A stretch of 64,000 nt of DNA from Desertivirga arenae (GCF_017355785.1 NZ_JAFEWE010000004.1:248001-312000); one strand, 5' to 3'. Numbered from the stretch's first letter, positions 17,403-26,217 are shown. The notes: generated by a model not told the origin, from the sequence alone. Program-made: numbers and translations.

Positions 17403-18140
17403 TTAATTTACAATCAGCTTGTAGCCTTTGCCGTGTACATTTATGATCTCCACCTTCGGATCGTCTTTAAGGTACTTGCGCAGTTTACTTAGAAAAACGT
17501 CCATGCTACGGCCGTTGAAATAATTGTCATCGTGCCAGATCGCGAGCAAAGCTTCTTCTCTTGTTAAAACATGATTCTTCTTGAGACAAAGCAGACGTAA
17601 GAGTTCTGCCTCTTTTGTAGAAAGTTTCTGCTGAAAATCTCCTTTCCTGATCATTTGGGAGGTGTATTCAAAAAGATAGTCGCCGATCTCGAATTTGTCC
17701 GGTTCTTCTTCCTGAACTTTTTTCTCCTGGTTGCCTACTCGCTTCATCAGAGCATTGATACGTAAAAGCAATTCCTCTATACGAAATGGCTTTGTTATAT
17801 AATCATCACCACCTAAAGTGAAGGCCTCAGATTTGTCCTCAATCATTGTTTTTGCTGTAGCAAAAATAATAGGGATGAGAGGATTGACCTTTCTTATTTC
17901 TTTTCCAAGAGAGAATCCATCTTTCTTTGGCATCATCACATCCAGAATACAAAGGTCATACTTGTCCTTCGAGAATAGCTTAGATCCCTCATCTCCGTCG
18001 CGTGCTAATACTACGTCGTATTTGCCTTTTAGCTGAAGGTAGTCCTGCAAAAGCATTCCCAGATTCGGGTCGTCTTCTACTAATAATATTTTTTTGCCTT
18101 TTAGCGAATCTGTATTGCCAAGCGTAGCTGTCATAAACAT
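17403..18140 (-). CDS. OmpR-family response regulator
   Basis: A 245-residue regulator. The receiver domain (about 15-130) carries the acidic pair in LLVEDDPN, the phospho-acceptor in CILDVMMPKKDG, and the switch/Lys residues in FATAK and DYITKPF. The winged-helix domain (about 145-243) includes LSTKEAELLRLLCLKKN and VDVFLSKLRKYL-like recognition helices. The ATG at 18140 abuts the kinase stop; a second ATG at 18134 is also possible. It is similar to RprY-type regulators of this phylum. OmpR-type proteins bind direct repeats about 10-11 bases apart, and such repeats (TTAACA) lie just beyond the kinase gene and before pstS, so this may be the PhoP/PhoB equivalent. Confidence 0.92.
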   Translation of the reverse strand: MFMTATLGNTDSLKGKKILLVEDDPNLGMLLQDYLQLKGKYDVVLARDGDEGSKLFSKDKYDLCILDVMMPKKDGFSLGKEIRKVNPLIPIIFATAKTMIEDKSEAFTLGGDDYITKPFRIEELLLRINALMKRVGNQEKKVQEEEPDKFEIGDYLFEYTSQMIRKGDFQQKLSTKEAELLRLLCLKKNHVLTREEALLAIWHDDNYFNGRSMDVFLSKLRKYLKDDPKVEIINVHGKGYKLIVN

Positions 18141-20003
18141 TTAAATATCCTTTGCGTGTATTGGAAAACTAATTTCAAACTCAGACCCTTTGTCTTTCTC
18201 GCTTTTTACGCGTACGTTTCCATGATGACTTTTAACAATGTTATCAACGTAGCTTAACCCTAAACCGAAGCCTTTAACATCATGTAAGTTTCCCGTCGGG
18301 ATCCTATAGAACTGTTCGAATATTTTTGAAAGCTGATCTTTACTCATACCAATGCCGTTGTCCCTAACCCTTATAACCAGGTTTCTGCCAACATTCATCG
18401 TGCTTATTTTAATTTCGGGCTGCTCTTTGCTGTACTTTAAGGCATTATCAATGAGATTGAAAATTATATTACTAAGGTGAAGTTCGTCACCTTGTACAAC
18501 GTCCCTGGTTGCTTCGAGTTCAAGTTCGACTTTTGCGTCTTTCTTTTGAAATTGTAAGGTTAGTGTATCTGCAATTGCGGCGATCAGGTCATTCATCTCA
18601 ACTGGCTTAAAGCTTAGTTTTAGATCACCCTTGTCAATTTTAGCGATGTTCAGCACTCTTTCAATATGATTACCCAGCCGAACATTTTCATCATAAATGA
18701 TATTAGCAAGCCGGTTCACCCTTTGCCTATCCTCCAGGATCTCCGGATCTTTTAAGGCATCGCTCGCAATCATAATAGTAGCTACAGGAGTTTTAAACTC
18801 ATGTGTCATATTATTAATGAAGTCTGTCTTGATTTCGGAGATTTTTTTCTGACGGAAGATAATATAGATGGTGTAGCCAAAACAGCTTAATAACATAACC
18901 AGCAAGCCTACCGAGGATATGAGTACGGAATGCATGTTCTGGAACATAAAGGCGTTCCTGGTTGGAAAATCTATGGTTAGCAAGCCACTTTCGTTAATCA
19001 TTTCTTTGGGGAAAAGGGCAATGCTGTAGAGGTTATCAGGTAATATTTGATTTTCTTTCAAGGCAACCTGCTGGAATATAACAGAATCTGTATTAGCCAG
19101 GGATATCTTATAGTTATAAGGAATGTTAATTCCTCTGTTAGCTAATTCCGTTTTCAGTAAGGTATCAACCGGACTGATCCGCTTTAGTAAGGGGATATCG
19201 AAATGTTCATACTCGTTGGCAATATCTATGAAAATGTTTGTTTTGGGATTAACAGTTTTTGCCGAATCAAAGAAACTTCTGATTTTCTTTATTTCGCGTG
19301 ATTTTGCCTCATTTATGGCAAGTGCTCTTTCTTTAGTCCTTCTTTCGCGTTCTTTTTTAAGCTCCTCTTTGTACTTGGCATTAACCCTTGGCAAAGAAAT
19401 TACTCTTATGCCGGTATAAGGGTCTTCCACTAAATAATGTACACTATCTTTTAACGATTTTCCAAAACGATGCGGTCTCCCTCGTTCTTCGTCTTCCACA
19501 TATAATTCGTGTACTTCATCCTGAAATACCTGGCCATAGGTGTCTACAGATTGTCTTAGTTTAACTTGCAACCTAACCTTGTCTAATTGGTTAGGATCAC
19601 GGAAATAAGTTTCATAAAAATCATTATCGATCGTCATGATTCTCGGGAAACGCGATCTTAGAATACTGTCACGCGTTTGAAAGTCTCTGTCAATTTTACT
19701 TTTAATTGATTGTATACGACTTTCATGTTCCACCTCACGTTTTCTTGCATCTTCCTGTTCCCGCGTTAATTGCTGATCTCTTTTAAAACGTTCTTCTGCT
19801 TTGGCCTTTTCACTTACAAAACGCTTTGCGTCTTGCTTTATCAGTTTGTTTGCTACTTCACTCAGAGCGCTGTTTACCGAAAGATCGAATAACTGCGCCT
19901 TCTGCAGGTACGACTCTCTGATAAAATAGTATTGCATAGCCATAACTCCGAAGAGCGCAATGCTCATCAGGCCAATTATCAGGCTAATACTTTTCTTCTT
20001 CAT
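18141..20003 (-). CDS. Transmembrane sensor histidine kinase (RprX/PhoR-like)
   Basis: A 620-residue kinase starting at the ATG at 20003; an in-frame TTG at 20012 would add three residues. One helix lies at about 8-26, followed by a large periplasmic sensor (about 30-360) whose first third is highly charged coiled coil. A second helix (about 362-385) leads to HisKA (MTHEFKTPVATIMIASDAL), then an ATPase domain with N box (IIFNLIDNALKYS), G1 (VRDNGIGMS) and G2 (GFGLGLSYV). It is transcribed with the response regulator, to which it directly abuts. The cognate signal is unknown; phosphate limitation is suggested by the shared repeats at 20045 and 9352. Confidence 0.92.
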   Translation of the reverse strand: MKKKSISLIIGLMSIALFGVMAMQYYFIRESYLQKAQLFDLSVNSALSEVANKLIKQDAKRFVSEKAKAEERFKRDQQLTREQEDARKREVEHESRIQSIKSKIDRDFQTRDSILRSRFPRIMTIDNDFYETYFRDPNQLDKVRLQVKLRQSVDTYGQVFQDEVHELYVEDEERGRPHRFGKSLKDSVHYLVEDPYTGIRVISLPRVNAKYKEELKKERERRTKERALAINEAKSREIKKIRSFFDSAKTVNPKTNIFIDIANEYEHFDIPLLKRISPVDTLLKTELANRGINIPYNYKISLANTDSVIFQQVALKENQILPDNLYSIALFPKEMINESGLLTIDFPTRNAFMFQNMHSVLISSVGLLVMLLSCFGYTIYIIFRQKKISEIKTDFINNMTHEFKTPVATIMIASDALKDPEILEDRQRVNRLANIIYDENVRLGNHIERVLNIAKIDKGDLKLSFKPVEMNDLIAAIADTLTLQFQKKDAKVELELEATRDVVQGDELHLSNIIFNLIDNALKYSKEQPEIKISTMNVGRNLVIRVRDNGIGMSKDQLSKIFEQFYRIPTGNLHDVKGFGLGLSYVDNIVKSHHGNVRVKSEKDKGSEFEISFPIHAKDI

Positions 20004-20044
20004 CTCACACAAAAATACGTAACTGGTTGCCTCTCAATTATCCT

Positions 20045-20100
20045 TTAACAATTTTTAACAAGGTATTAACAAAAACAGGAAAACTGGCTCTCTACTTTTG
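20045..20100 (+). promoter_or_regulatory. Promoter with three TTAACA repeats, same geometry as pstS
   Basis: TTAACA starts at 20045, 20055 and 20066, that is -48, -38 and -27 from a perfect -7 element TACTTTTG (20093-20100). No -33 TTG is present, as expected for an activator-dependent promoter. The ATG it serves lies at 20119. The same block also lies 42 bases upstream of the divergent kinase start and could mediate autoregulation. Confidence 0.68.
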
Positions 20101-20118
20101 ATTATAAATTTCCAAATC

Positions 20119-20994
20119 ATGAAAACACCATTACTTTACCTGTTCATTCCCGCGGTTTTAGCCTATGCCTTTATTATTCCAACTGCTAAAGCACAAACTC
20201 ATAAAACGATAAAGAAAACTATCGTTGTATCAAATGGAGATACCACAATAAACGGCCGACGTTTAGCAGACATGGATAAGAAAGAGCGGGAGAGGTTTAA
20301 TAAGGAGTTTAATGAAAAAGAAAAACAGCAGATTGAAGAGGAGATAGACGCATTAATAAAAACGCGAAGGAATGCAGATGTGATTGTACGTAAGTTGTCC
20401 GGACCAGCAAGCCTGGAAAATGCTGATATTCTAAAATTCAGGGAAGACAGCGGAAAACTGAGTCCAGATAGTATTACCTGGAGCTTTCGTCAGCGAATTG
20501 ACAGTGACGTTCTCACTATGGTTCCTCCTGCTGAACCCAACCGTAGACTTGGACCACACAAATTCGATCGACTGATGCTCCTGGACGGCCGGGGAGTGTT
20601 TAAAGACAAGAGAAATACTCAAGCGCTTCATTTCAGAAATGTTGATAAGGACGGGTTTAGCACAGAATTGAATTTTTTTGTCGAAGATTTGAACCCGGAA
20701 GAGCACAAAGCCGTGCTAGGATTGGAAGCTGCTAATGCCAGTTTAACTGTGGATGACTTTGCTTTATTCCCAAATTTCTCCTCAGGTAAAACCAATGTGT
20801 CTTTTAATCTCACAACGAAGGGGACTGCTGTGGTAAAAATGTTTGACGCAGAATATAAGCTTGTATTTACAGATAAGGTAAACGGATTTAACGGAACTTA
20901 TCTGAAGCCTGTGAACATGGCTAAAAATGGGATTTATTACATTTCTGTAAACCAAAACGGTAAATGGTTTGTAAGAAGGATAGTTAAAAATTAA
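20119..20994 (+). CDS. Exported protein with probable C-terminal sorting domain
   Basis: A 291-residue protein starting at the ATG at 20119. An in-frame TTG at 20098 lies inside the promoter -7 box and is rejected. The signal peptide ends near AKA (about residue 25). A Lys/Glu-rich helical segment (about 50-90, including KKERERFNKEFNEKEKQQIE) and a middle domain of no recognised family follow. The last 70 residues (TNVSFNLTTKGTAVVKMFDA ... NGIYYISVNQNGKWFVRRIVKN) look like a type IX secretion C-terminal sorting or Ig-like domain. It is divergent from the two-component system and carries the same promoter repeats as pstS, so it may be a target of that regulator. Confidence 0.75.
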   Translation: MKTPLLYLFIPAVLAYAFIIPTAKAQTHKTIKKTIVVSNGDTTINGRRLADMDKKERERFNKEFNEKEKQQIEEEIDALIKTRRNADVIVRKLSGPASLENADILKFREDSGKLSPDSITWSFRQRIDSDVLTMVPPAEPNRRLGPHKFDRLMLLDGRGVFKDKRNTQALHFRNVDKDGFSTELNFFVEDLNPEEHKAVLGLEAANASLTVDDFALFPNFSSGKTNVSFNLTTKGTAVVKMFDAEYKLVFTDKVNGFNGTYLKPVNMAKNGIYYISVNQNGKWFVRRIVKN

Positions 20995-21004
20995 CTGAGG
21001 AACA

Positions 21005-21041
21005 AAGAAGCCCTTTCTCCGCAATGGAAAAAGGGCTTCTT
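21005..21041 (+). terminator. Terminator after the exported protein gene
   Basis: AAGAAGCCCTTT (21005-21016) pairs with AAAGGGCTTCTT (21030-21041), a 12 bp stem with a 13-base loop, immediately past the stop at 20994. Confidence 0.85.
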
Positions 21042-21042
21042 A

Positions 21043-21137
21043 TTATCGGTGTAATCACTTCTAATCGGTGTAATCCCCTCTAATCAGTATAATCACCCCC
21101 AATCAGTGTAATCCTATCTAATCGGTGTAATCATTTT
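21043..21137. repeat. Five tandem 19-base repeats
   Basis: Five units of exactly 19 bases start at 21043, 21062, 21081, 21100 and 21119, with the near-invariant core AATCGGTGTAATC followed by a variable 5-base tail. They fill the gap between the terminator and the DUF3127 stop at 21140, in a convergent intergenic region. Confidence 0.9.
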
Positions 21138-21139
21138 AA

Positions 21140-21505
21140 TTAGAATGGCAAATCGTCGTCTTGTGGGGCTGAGTTAATATCAACCGGAGGAGCGTAATCA
21201 GGCATTGGAGCTTGTGCACCTTGTCCGGTAAGAACGTTAAGCCTCCAAACGATTAAGGAATTGAAATAAGCAGTTTTACCATTGCGGTCTGTCCATGGGC
21301 GACCCCGAAGGTTGAAGAAAACCTCTACATCATCACCAACTTTTACAGTATCAAACAGGTTCACCTTATCCTGCAAAGCTTCGAATTTTATATATTCAGG
21401 GTACTGAGGATTTTCAGCGTACTCAATAACTAATTCCCTTTTTTTGAATGTCTCCGTCACATTTTGAATCGGAGAAATTTCGTGAACTTTTCCTTTTATA
21501 TCCAT
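21140..21505 (-). CDS. DUF3127 protein, OB-fold single-strand-DNA-binding-like
   Basis: A 121-residue protein typical of Bacteroidota DUF3127. A beta-rich OB-like core covers about 1-90 (MDIKGKVHEISPIQ, DTVKVGDDVEVFFNLRGRPW, FNSLIVWRLN), then a Pro-rich linker and an acidic tail ending DDDLPF. The tail is the signature used by bacterial SSB proteins to recruit repair and replication partners, so an auxiliary SSB role is plausible although unproven. Five 19-base repeats lie just past its stop codon. Confidence 0.82.
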   Translation of the reverse strand: MDIKGKVHEISPIQNVTETFKKRELVIEYAENPQYPEYIKFEALQDKVNLFDTVKVGDDVEVFFNLRGRPWTDRNGKTAYFNSLIVWRLNVLTGQGAQAPMPDYAPPVDINSAPQDDDLPF

Positions 21506-21574
21506 TGTCTTATCTTTTTTCGAAAATCAAAAACCAAATCTGCCAATTTTAATTGATTAACTTCGCACAATATT

Positions 21575-22765
21575 ATGCAAGTTTTCAACACTAACAGCCG
21601 TATTATTATAACGTGCAATAAGCGTTTATCGCCTTATCTTGTAAAAGAAATTGAAGGATTAGGGTTTGCCATAAAGCGAAGTTTTACTACCGGAGTAGAA
21701 ATAGAGGGCAGCGTTAATGATTGTATCAGCTTAAATCTAAACCTTCGCACGGCAAGTCAGGTGCTTTATTCTTTGAAAACGTTCAAGGCTGCTAATCCTA
21801 CGGAACTTTATGAGGAGCTGGTGCAAGTTGAATGGGAGGAATACATCGATTTTGCCGGATATTTCTCTGTAACCTCTGTTGTTAACAATGAGCATATAAC
21901 TACACCTCTCTTTGCCAATGTGAAAGTGAAGGATGCTATTGTTGACAGGATCAAAGCTAAGAAAGGAGCTCGTCCGAACTCTGGCCCTGAACTAAACAAA
22001 ACTGTTGTGAACCTTTACTGGCAGTCGGATAAGGCGGAGATATTCCTTGATACTTCGGGTGAGACCTTATCTAAACATGGTTACCGGAAAATTCCAGGGA
22101 AAGCACCAATGCTTGAAGCTCTCGCTGCCTCTACCATTATGGCTACTAAATGGGATAGACAAAGTGCTTTTATAAATCCTATGTGTGGTTCGGGTACACT
22201 TGCTATAGAAGCAGCACTGCTTGCTACGGACAAAAGTCCCGGTCTTTTCCGTATGAATTATAGTTTCATGCATATTATTGGATACGATGAGCAGGTGTTC
22301 TTTACCGAACGTCGTAAATTGAAGGATAAAGCGAAAAAGACAGTTGATTTTAAGATCATCGCCAGTGACTTGTCGCCGGATGCCGTAGATGTGGCACAAA
22401 GGAACGCTAAGACTGCAGGCGTTGATCATTTAATAGAATTTCACGTATGCGATTTTGCCGATACTCCAGTACCTGAGGAGCGCAAAGGGATAGTAATGTT
22501 TAATCCCGAATATGGGGAGCGCCTGGGCGTCCATTCTAAATTAGAAGCCACCTATAAGCGTATGGGCGACTTTATGAAGCAGAACTGCAAGGGCTATAGT
22601 GGTTATATCTTTACCGGTAACCCTGATCTTGCTAAAAAGATCGGCCTGAAAGCTTCAAAAAGAATGGAGTTCTATAATGGTAAGCTCGATTGCCGCCTAC
22701 TGGAATACGAACTTTATGAGGGGACGAAGAGGGAAGTGAAGGAGGATGAGCCCTATCAATTTTAA
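21575..22765 (+). CDS. THUMP-domain class I SAM-dependent RNA methyltransferase (RlmL-like)
   Basis: A 396-residue protein of the YpsC/RlmL N-terminal type. A ferredoxin-like plus THUMP region (about 1-160) is followed by the linker HKRGYR-equivalent (SKHGYRKIPGKAP). The Rossmann methyltransferase has the SAM motif NPMCGSGTLAIEAAL (about 196-210), DLSPDAVDVAQRNA, and the catalytic motif read here as MFNPEYGERLG, where NPPYGERL is usual. The probable target is 23S rRNA guanine N2 (G2445 in E. coli). It is divergent from the DUF3127 gene. Confidence 0.88.
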   Translation: MQVFNTNSRIIITCNKRLSPYLVKEIEGLGFAIKRSFTTGVEIEGSVNDCISLNLNLRTASQVLYSLKTFKAANPTELYEELVQVEWEEYIDFAGYFSVTSVVNNEHITTPLFANVKVKDAIVDRIKAKKGARPNSGPELNKTVVNLYWQSDKAEIFLDTSGETLSKHGYRKIPGKAPMLEALAASTIMATKWDRQSAFINPMCGSGTLAIEAALLATDKSPGLFRMNYSFMHIIGYDEQVFFTERRKLKDKAKKTVDFKIIASDLSPDAVDVAQRNAKTAGVDHLIEFHVCDFADTPVPEERKGIVMFNPEYGERLGVHSKLEATYKRMGDFMKQNCKGYSGYIFTGNPDLAKKIGLKASKRMEFYNGKLDCRLLEYELYEGTKREVKEDEPYQF

Positions 22766-23081
22766 GGAGTTACTAATTTAAGTAGAACACGAATTTGCAC
22801 GGATTACGCTAATATTCACTAATCATGGCGCCGTAATTGGGAGGACACTATTTTAAAAGCGGTCACTAATTTTACGAATTACACGAATTACACTAATCAT
22901 AGCGCTTAGTTAGAATGCTGAAAGACACCTCAAATCTTTTGGTGCTGCTATTCGTGTTTTAGGCCGCTTGACGGTTCATGTAATTCGCGTAATTCGTGCT
23001 TCTTCCATTAGTGCTGTTTGTAAATATCTTCAGCGCTATACCAAGAATTCGTGAAAATTCGTTTAATTGGTGTAATTAGTG
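22766..23081. repeat. Intergenic region of interspersed direct and inverted short repeats
   Basis: The 310 bases between the methyltransferase and hisS hold no gene. CACTAATCATGGCGC (22817-22831) recurs as CACTAATCATAGCGC (22891-22905). ACGAATTACACGAATTAC (22873-22890) is inverted as GTAATTCGCGTAATTCGT (22980-22997). GTGTAATTAGTG (23070-23081) inverts the CACTAAT-type element and runs into the hisS stop. This looks like a decayed palindromic intergenic repeat family rather than coding sequence. Confidence 0.7.
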
Positions 23082-24461
23082 TTTTACTTTCTTTATTATC
23101 TCTTCAATCCTTAATTTCTGCTGCTCTCCGCTCTTCATATCTTTCAAGCTCAACTCACCTGACTGAATTTCGTCACTTCCAATTAGTATGACATAAGGAA
23201 TATTCTTCCCGTCAGCATATCCCATTTGTTTTTTAAGCTTTGCAGAAGAAGGATAAAGTTCTGCAGCTATTCCTTCGGCTCGCAGTTGTTGGAGAACAGG
23301 TAATGCATAGGCTTCGGCTTCCGGGTCGAAATTGCTAATTAATACCTTCGTGGTTTCTTCAGCGCTTTCAGGGAATAGTTTTAGTTCTTCCAATACATCG
23401 TAGATGCGGTCAGCACCAAAGGAAATTCCTGCACCGGTTAGGTTTTTTAATCCGAACATTCCGGTTAGATCATCGTAACGGCCTCCACCGCCAATGCTCC
23501 CCATAGCAACCTCATTAGTTTTAACTTCGAAGATAGCGCCAGTATAATAGTTTAAGCCACGGGCGAGGGTTATATCCAGTTCCAGTCGCCTGTTAGAAGA
23601 AAGGATTTCCGCGTTAAGAGCAGAAACATAGTTGAAAATGGTCTCAATTTCAGCAACTCCTTTTAATCCTGTTTCTGAAGTTTGCAGAACTCCTTTTAAA
23701 CTTTCAAGTTTTTCTTCATTACTGCCTTCCAGGAGAATTACTGGTTTCAGTTTCTCTATATCGGTTTCGGTAAAACCTCGCTCAACAAGTTCCTTTACAA
23801 CTCCGTCTAAACCTATCTTGTCAAGTTTGTCGATAGCAACGGTCATATCAACAATAAGCTCAGGTTTTCCGATGATCTCTGCAATTCCGGAAAGGATTTT
23901 GCGGTTGTTGATCTTTATAGTGAAATCTTTGAGACCGAACTTACTTAAAGCTTCATTGTAGATAAGCACAAACTCCGCTTCGTTTAATAAACTCTCTGAT
24001 CCAACCACATCTGCATCACATTGATAAAATTCCCGGTAGCGGCCGCGTTGAGGTCGGTCAGCTCTCCATACAGGTTGAATTTGGAAGCGTTTGAAAGGAA
24101 AGGATATTTCGTTCTGGTGCATAACAACATATCTGGCAAAAGGAACAGTTAAGTCGTACCTTAATGCTTTTTCAGATATTTCAGAAATTAATCCGTTAGA
24201 ATTATCCGGACTTAGTTTCTCTGGCTTCACTTTAGCCAGGTAATCACCCGAGTTTAAAATTTTAAAAATAAGCTTATCGCCTTCGTCTCCGTACTTTCCA
24301 GTTAGAGTATTCAAATTTTCCATTGAAGGCGTTTGAATTTCCTGGTAGCCGAACTTCCTGAAAACAGACTTGATGGTATCGAAAATGTAATTCCTTTTCA
24401 CCATTTCTGAGGGTGAAAAGTCTCTTGTGCCTTTTGGAACAGAGGGTTTAATGGTCGCCAT
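23076..24461 (-). CDS. hisS: Histidyl-tRNA synthetase
   Basis: A 461-residue class II synthetase. Motif 1 region [10 protein letters not shown] is at the N-terminus. Motif 2 ([20 protein letters not shown]) is at about 123-142, the His-specific [13 protein letters not shown] at about 306-318, and motif 3 ([13 protein letters not shown] ... GISFGADRI) at about 332-360. A C-terminal anticodon-binding domain (about 370-458) completes it. The ATG at 24461 sits only six bases past a perfect -7 element, so the mRNA may be virtually leaderless. Confidence 0.96.
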   Translation of the reverse strand: MATIKPSVPKGTRDFSPSEMVKRNYIFDTIKSVFRKFGYQEIQTPSMENLNTLTGKYGDEGDKLIFKILNSGDYLAKVKPEKLSPDNSNGLISEISEKALRYDLTVPFARYVVMHQNEISFPFKRFQIQPVWRADRPQRGRYREFYQCDADVVGSESLLNEAEFVLIYNEALSKFGLKDFTIKINNRKILSGIAEIIGKPELIVDMTVAIDKLDKIGLDGVVKELVERGFTETDIEKLKPVILLEGSNEEKLESLKGVLQTSETGLKGVAEIETIFNYVSALNAEILSSNRRLELDITLARGLNYYTGAIFEVKTNEVAMGSIGGGGRYDDLTGMFGLKNLTGAGISFGADRIYDVLEELKLFPESAEETTKVLISNFDPEAEAYALPVLQQLRAEGIAAELYPSSAKLKKQMGYADGKNIPYVILIGSDEIQSGELSLKDMKSGEQQKLRIEEIIKKVKH

Positions 24462-24466
24462 AGCGG

Positions 24467-24474
24467 CAAAAGTA
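24467..24474 (-). promoter_or_regulatory. hisS -7 promoter element close to the start codon
   Basis: On the minus strand TACTTTTG, an exact match to TAnnTTTG, ends five bases before the hisS ATG. A TTG lies further upstream (24499-24501 on the complement) at somewhat more than the usual distance. Confidence 0.6.
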
Positions 24475-24492
24475 CAAAAAGTGTGAGTTAAG

Positions 24493-24999
24493 CTACTGCA
24501 AATATTTCTCCTTCATCACTTGGATATGATGTTTTGCATGGCCTGCAATGATGTATACTAATGCTTTTGCACTCATAGGATTTCCGCTGGCATTTCCAAT
24601 ATAGCTCAGTTGTTGTTCTGATAAAGTGTCAATAAGAAGAAGGGTTGATCGGCGCACTACTTCAAATTCCTCTATAAGCTTCTCAGTGTCAATCCGGCTG
24701 AAGTTGGCATACTTCATAAATTCATCCTGATCGAATCCAGGAAGTGGGGTAGTATCCTTACGGGAGATTCTTAAGAGTCGATAAGCCATTATTCTCTCCG
24801 TATCTATCATATGACCAAGAAGTTCTTTTACAGTCCATTTTCCTTCTGCATAGGCATAATCAGCTTTAGGCAAGTTTGACCTTAAAAGTTCAGGAAAAGA
24901 GATCTCTTGCTCTTTAAGCTCTGAAATTACATCTTCACTTGCTTTATCAATATATCCCTGGAAGAATGATCCATACTCTCCAGCTGCTGGCTTATTCAT
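24493..24999 (-). CDS. DinB-family protein
   Basis: A 168-residue helical protein of the DinB/YfiT superfamily: [20 protein letters not shown] (about 52-71) supplies the first histidine, and [13 protein letters not shown] near the C-terminus supplies the others. Proteins of this fold are metal-dependent thiol transferases or hydrolases; the specific reaction is unknown. Its start codon directly abuts the stop of the sensor kinase upstream, so both are probably on one transcript. Confidence 0.85.
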   Translation of the reverse strand: MNKPAAGEYGSFFQGYIDKASEDVISELKEQEISFPELLRSNLPKADYAYAEGKWTVKELLGHMIDTERIMAYRLLRISRKDTTPLPGFDQDEFMKYANFSRIDTEKLIEEFEVVRRSTLLLIDTLSEQQLSYIGNASGNPMSAKALVYIIAGHAKHHIQVMKEKYLQ

Positions 25000-26217
25000 T
25001 TAACTGCTTTTTAAAATTATTCTGAATGTTGTCCCTTTACCATACTCAGAGTCCTTAACGTAGATCTGTCCTTTATGGTAGTTCTCAATAATACGTTTTG
25101 TTAATGAAAGTCCCAAGCCCCAACCTCTTTTACGGGTTGTATAGCCTGGCTGAAATACAGTTTCAAACTTCATGCGAGGAATACCTTTCCCTGTATCAGA
25201 TACATCAATAAATACCTGTCCTTTTGCAAGGTTCTCTGTGATCCGAATTTCAATTTTGCCGGTACCTTCAATCGCATTAACCGCATTCTTGAGTAGGTTT
25301 TCGATCACCCAGTCGAAAAGAGGGATGTTTAGAAGAGCTTCAACCTGCTTATCCCCACTAATTATAAAGCTTATCTTGTCACTTGCCCTTACCCTGAAAT
25401 AGTTAAGATAATCCTCGATAACTGTAAAAACCACATGGCTTTGCAAAACAGGCTTTGAGCCAATCTTTGAGAAACGGTCAGCAACCATTTCCAATCGCTT
25501 AATGTCGTTTTCCATTTCCAGGACTAAAGGATCCTCTTCGGCATCAAATTTCGACTTAATCAATTCTGTCCATGCCATTAATGAAGAGATAGGTGTCCCT
25601 AATTGATGGGCGGTCTCTTTTGCTAACCCAACCCATACCAAATCCTGCTCCGAGCGGCGGGAGGAACTGAAAACGAGATACGCTATAATTAGAAAAATCC
25701 CAATTACAGTTAGCTGGATGGTTGGAAAGACTCTCAATTGAGTTAGAAGGGATGAGTCTTTATAGTACACCGCCCACTTCGTACCATCCTGAAGGGATAT
25801 GATGATTGGTGGGTGCTGAGACTTCATCTCGGTTAATTGTGCCTTAAAATAAGCAGGATCGTAACTTTTTCGGGTATAAAGAGGCGATTCAAGATTATTC
25901 TCAGCCTCCAATGTGTAATTAGTTTTTGTACTGTCTAATCCCTTCCAGTAAATAATGCTGTCACGTTCATCAACTACTATAGCTGGCACAGAAAGACTAT
26001 CCCTTATGGAGTAGACGAAGGTGATGTATTCGTCATTAATATCTGTTATTTCGAAGATCTTCTTATTACTGATAGCCCAGACTTCTGCTCGTGTACGTTC
26101 TGCTGAGGAAATGCCTTTCACCAGGTAATTACTATACCATATAGATACAGCGCCGATAACAATGGCAAAGGCTAATAGGAGAAATTTCCAGCGTCGCTTC
26201 TGTTCGTAAGGATTCAT
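25000..26217 (-). CDS. Membrane sensor histidine kinase without adjacent regulator
   Basis: A 405-residue kinase with a helix at about 13-31, a periplasmic loop (about 32-163), a second helix (about 165-185), HisKA phospho-acceptor in AKETAHQLGTPISSLMAW, N box (NLLKNAVNAIEG), G1 (VSDTGKGIP) and G2 (RGWGLGLSLTKR). The H-box reads HQLGTP instead of the common HELRTP, a variant seen in Bacteroidota kinases of this type. No response regulator is adjacent: the next gene encodes a DinB protein and the previous one a peptidase, so it must act through a distant partner. Confidence 0.9.
   Translation of the reverse strand: MNPYEQKRRWKFLLLAFAIVIGAVSIWYSNYLVKGISSAERTRAEVWAISNKKIFEITDINDEYITFVYSIRDSLSVPAIVVDERDSIIYWKGLDSTKTNYTLEAENNLESPLYTRKSYDPAYFKAQLTEMKSQHPPIIISLQDGTKWAVYYKDSSLLTQLRVFPTIQLTVIGIFLIIAYLVFSSSRRSEQDLVWVGLAKETAHQLGTPISSLMAWTELIKSKFDAEEDPLVLEMENDIKRLEMVADRFSKIGSKPVLQSHVVFTVIEDYLNYFRVRASDKISFIISGDKQVEALLNIPLFDWVIENLLKNAVNAIEGTGKIEIRITENLAKGQVFIDVSDTGKGIPRMKFETVFQPGYTTRKRGWGLGLSLTKRIIENYHKGQIYVKDSEYGKGTTFRIILKSS

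Noticed and set aside
21043-21137. CRISPR array
   Set aside because: The repeat period is 19 with only 5-6 variable bases; there are no spacers of proper length and no cas genes in the window.
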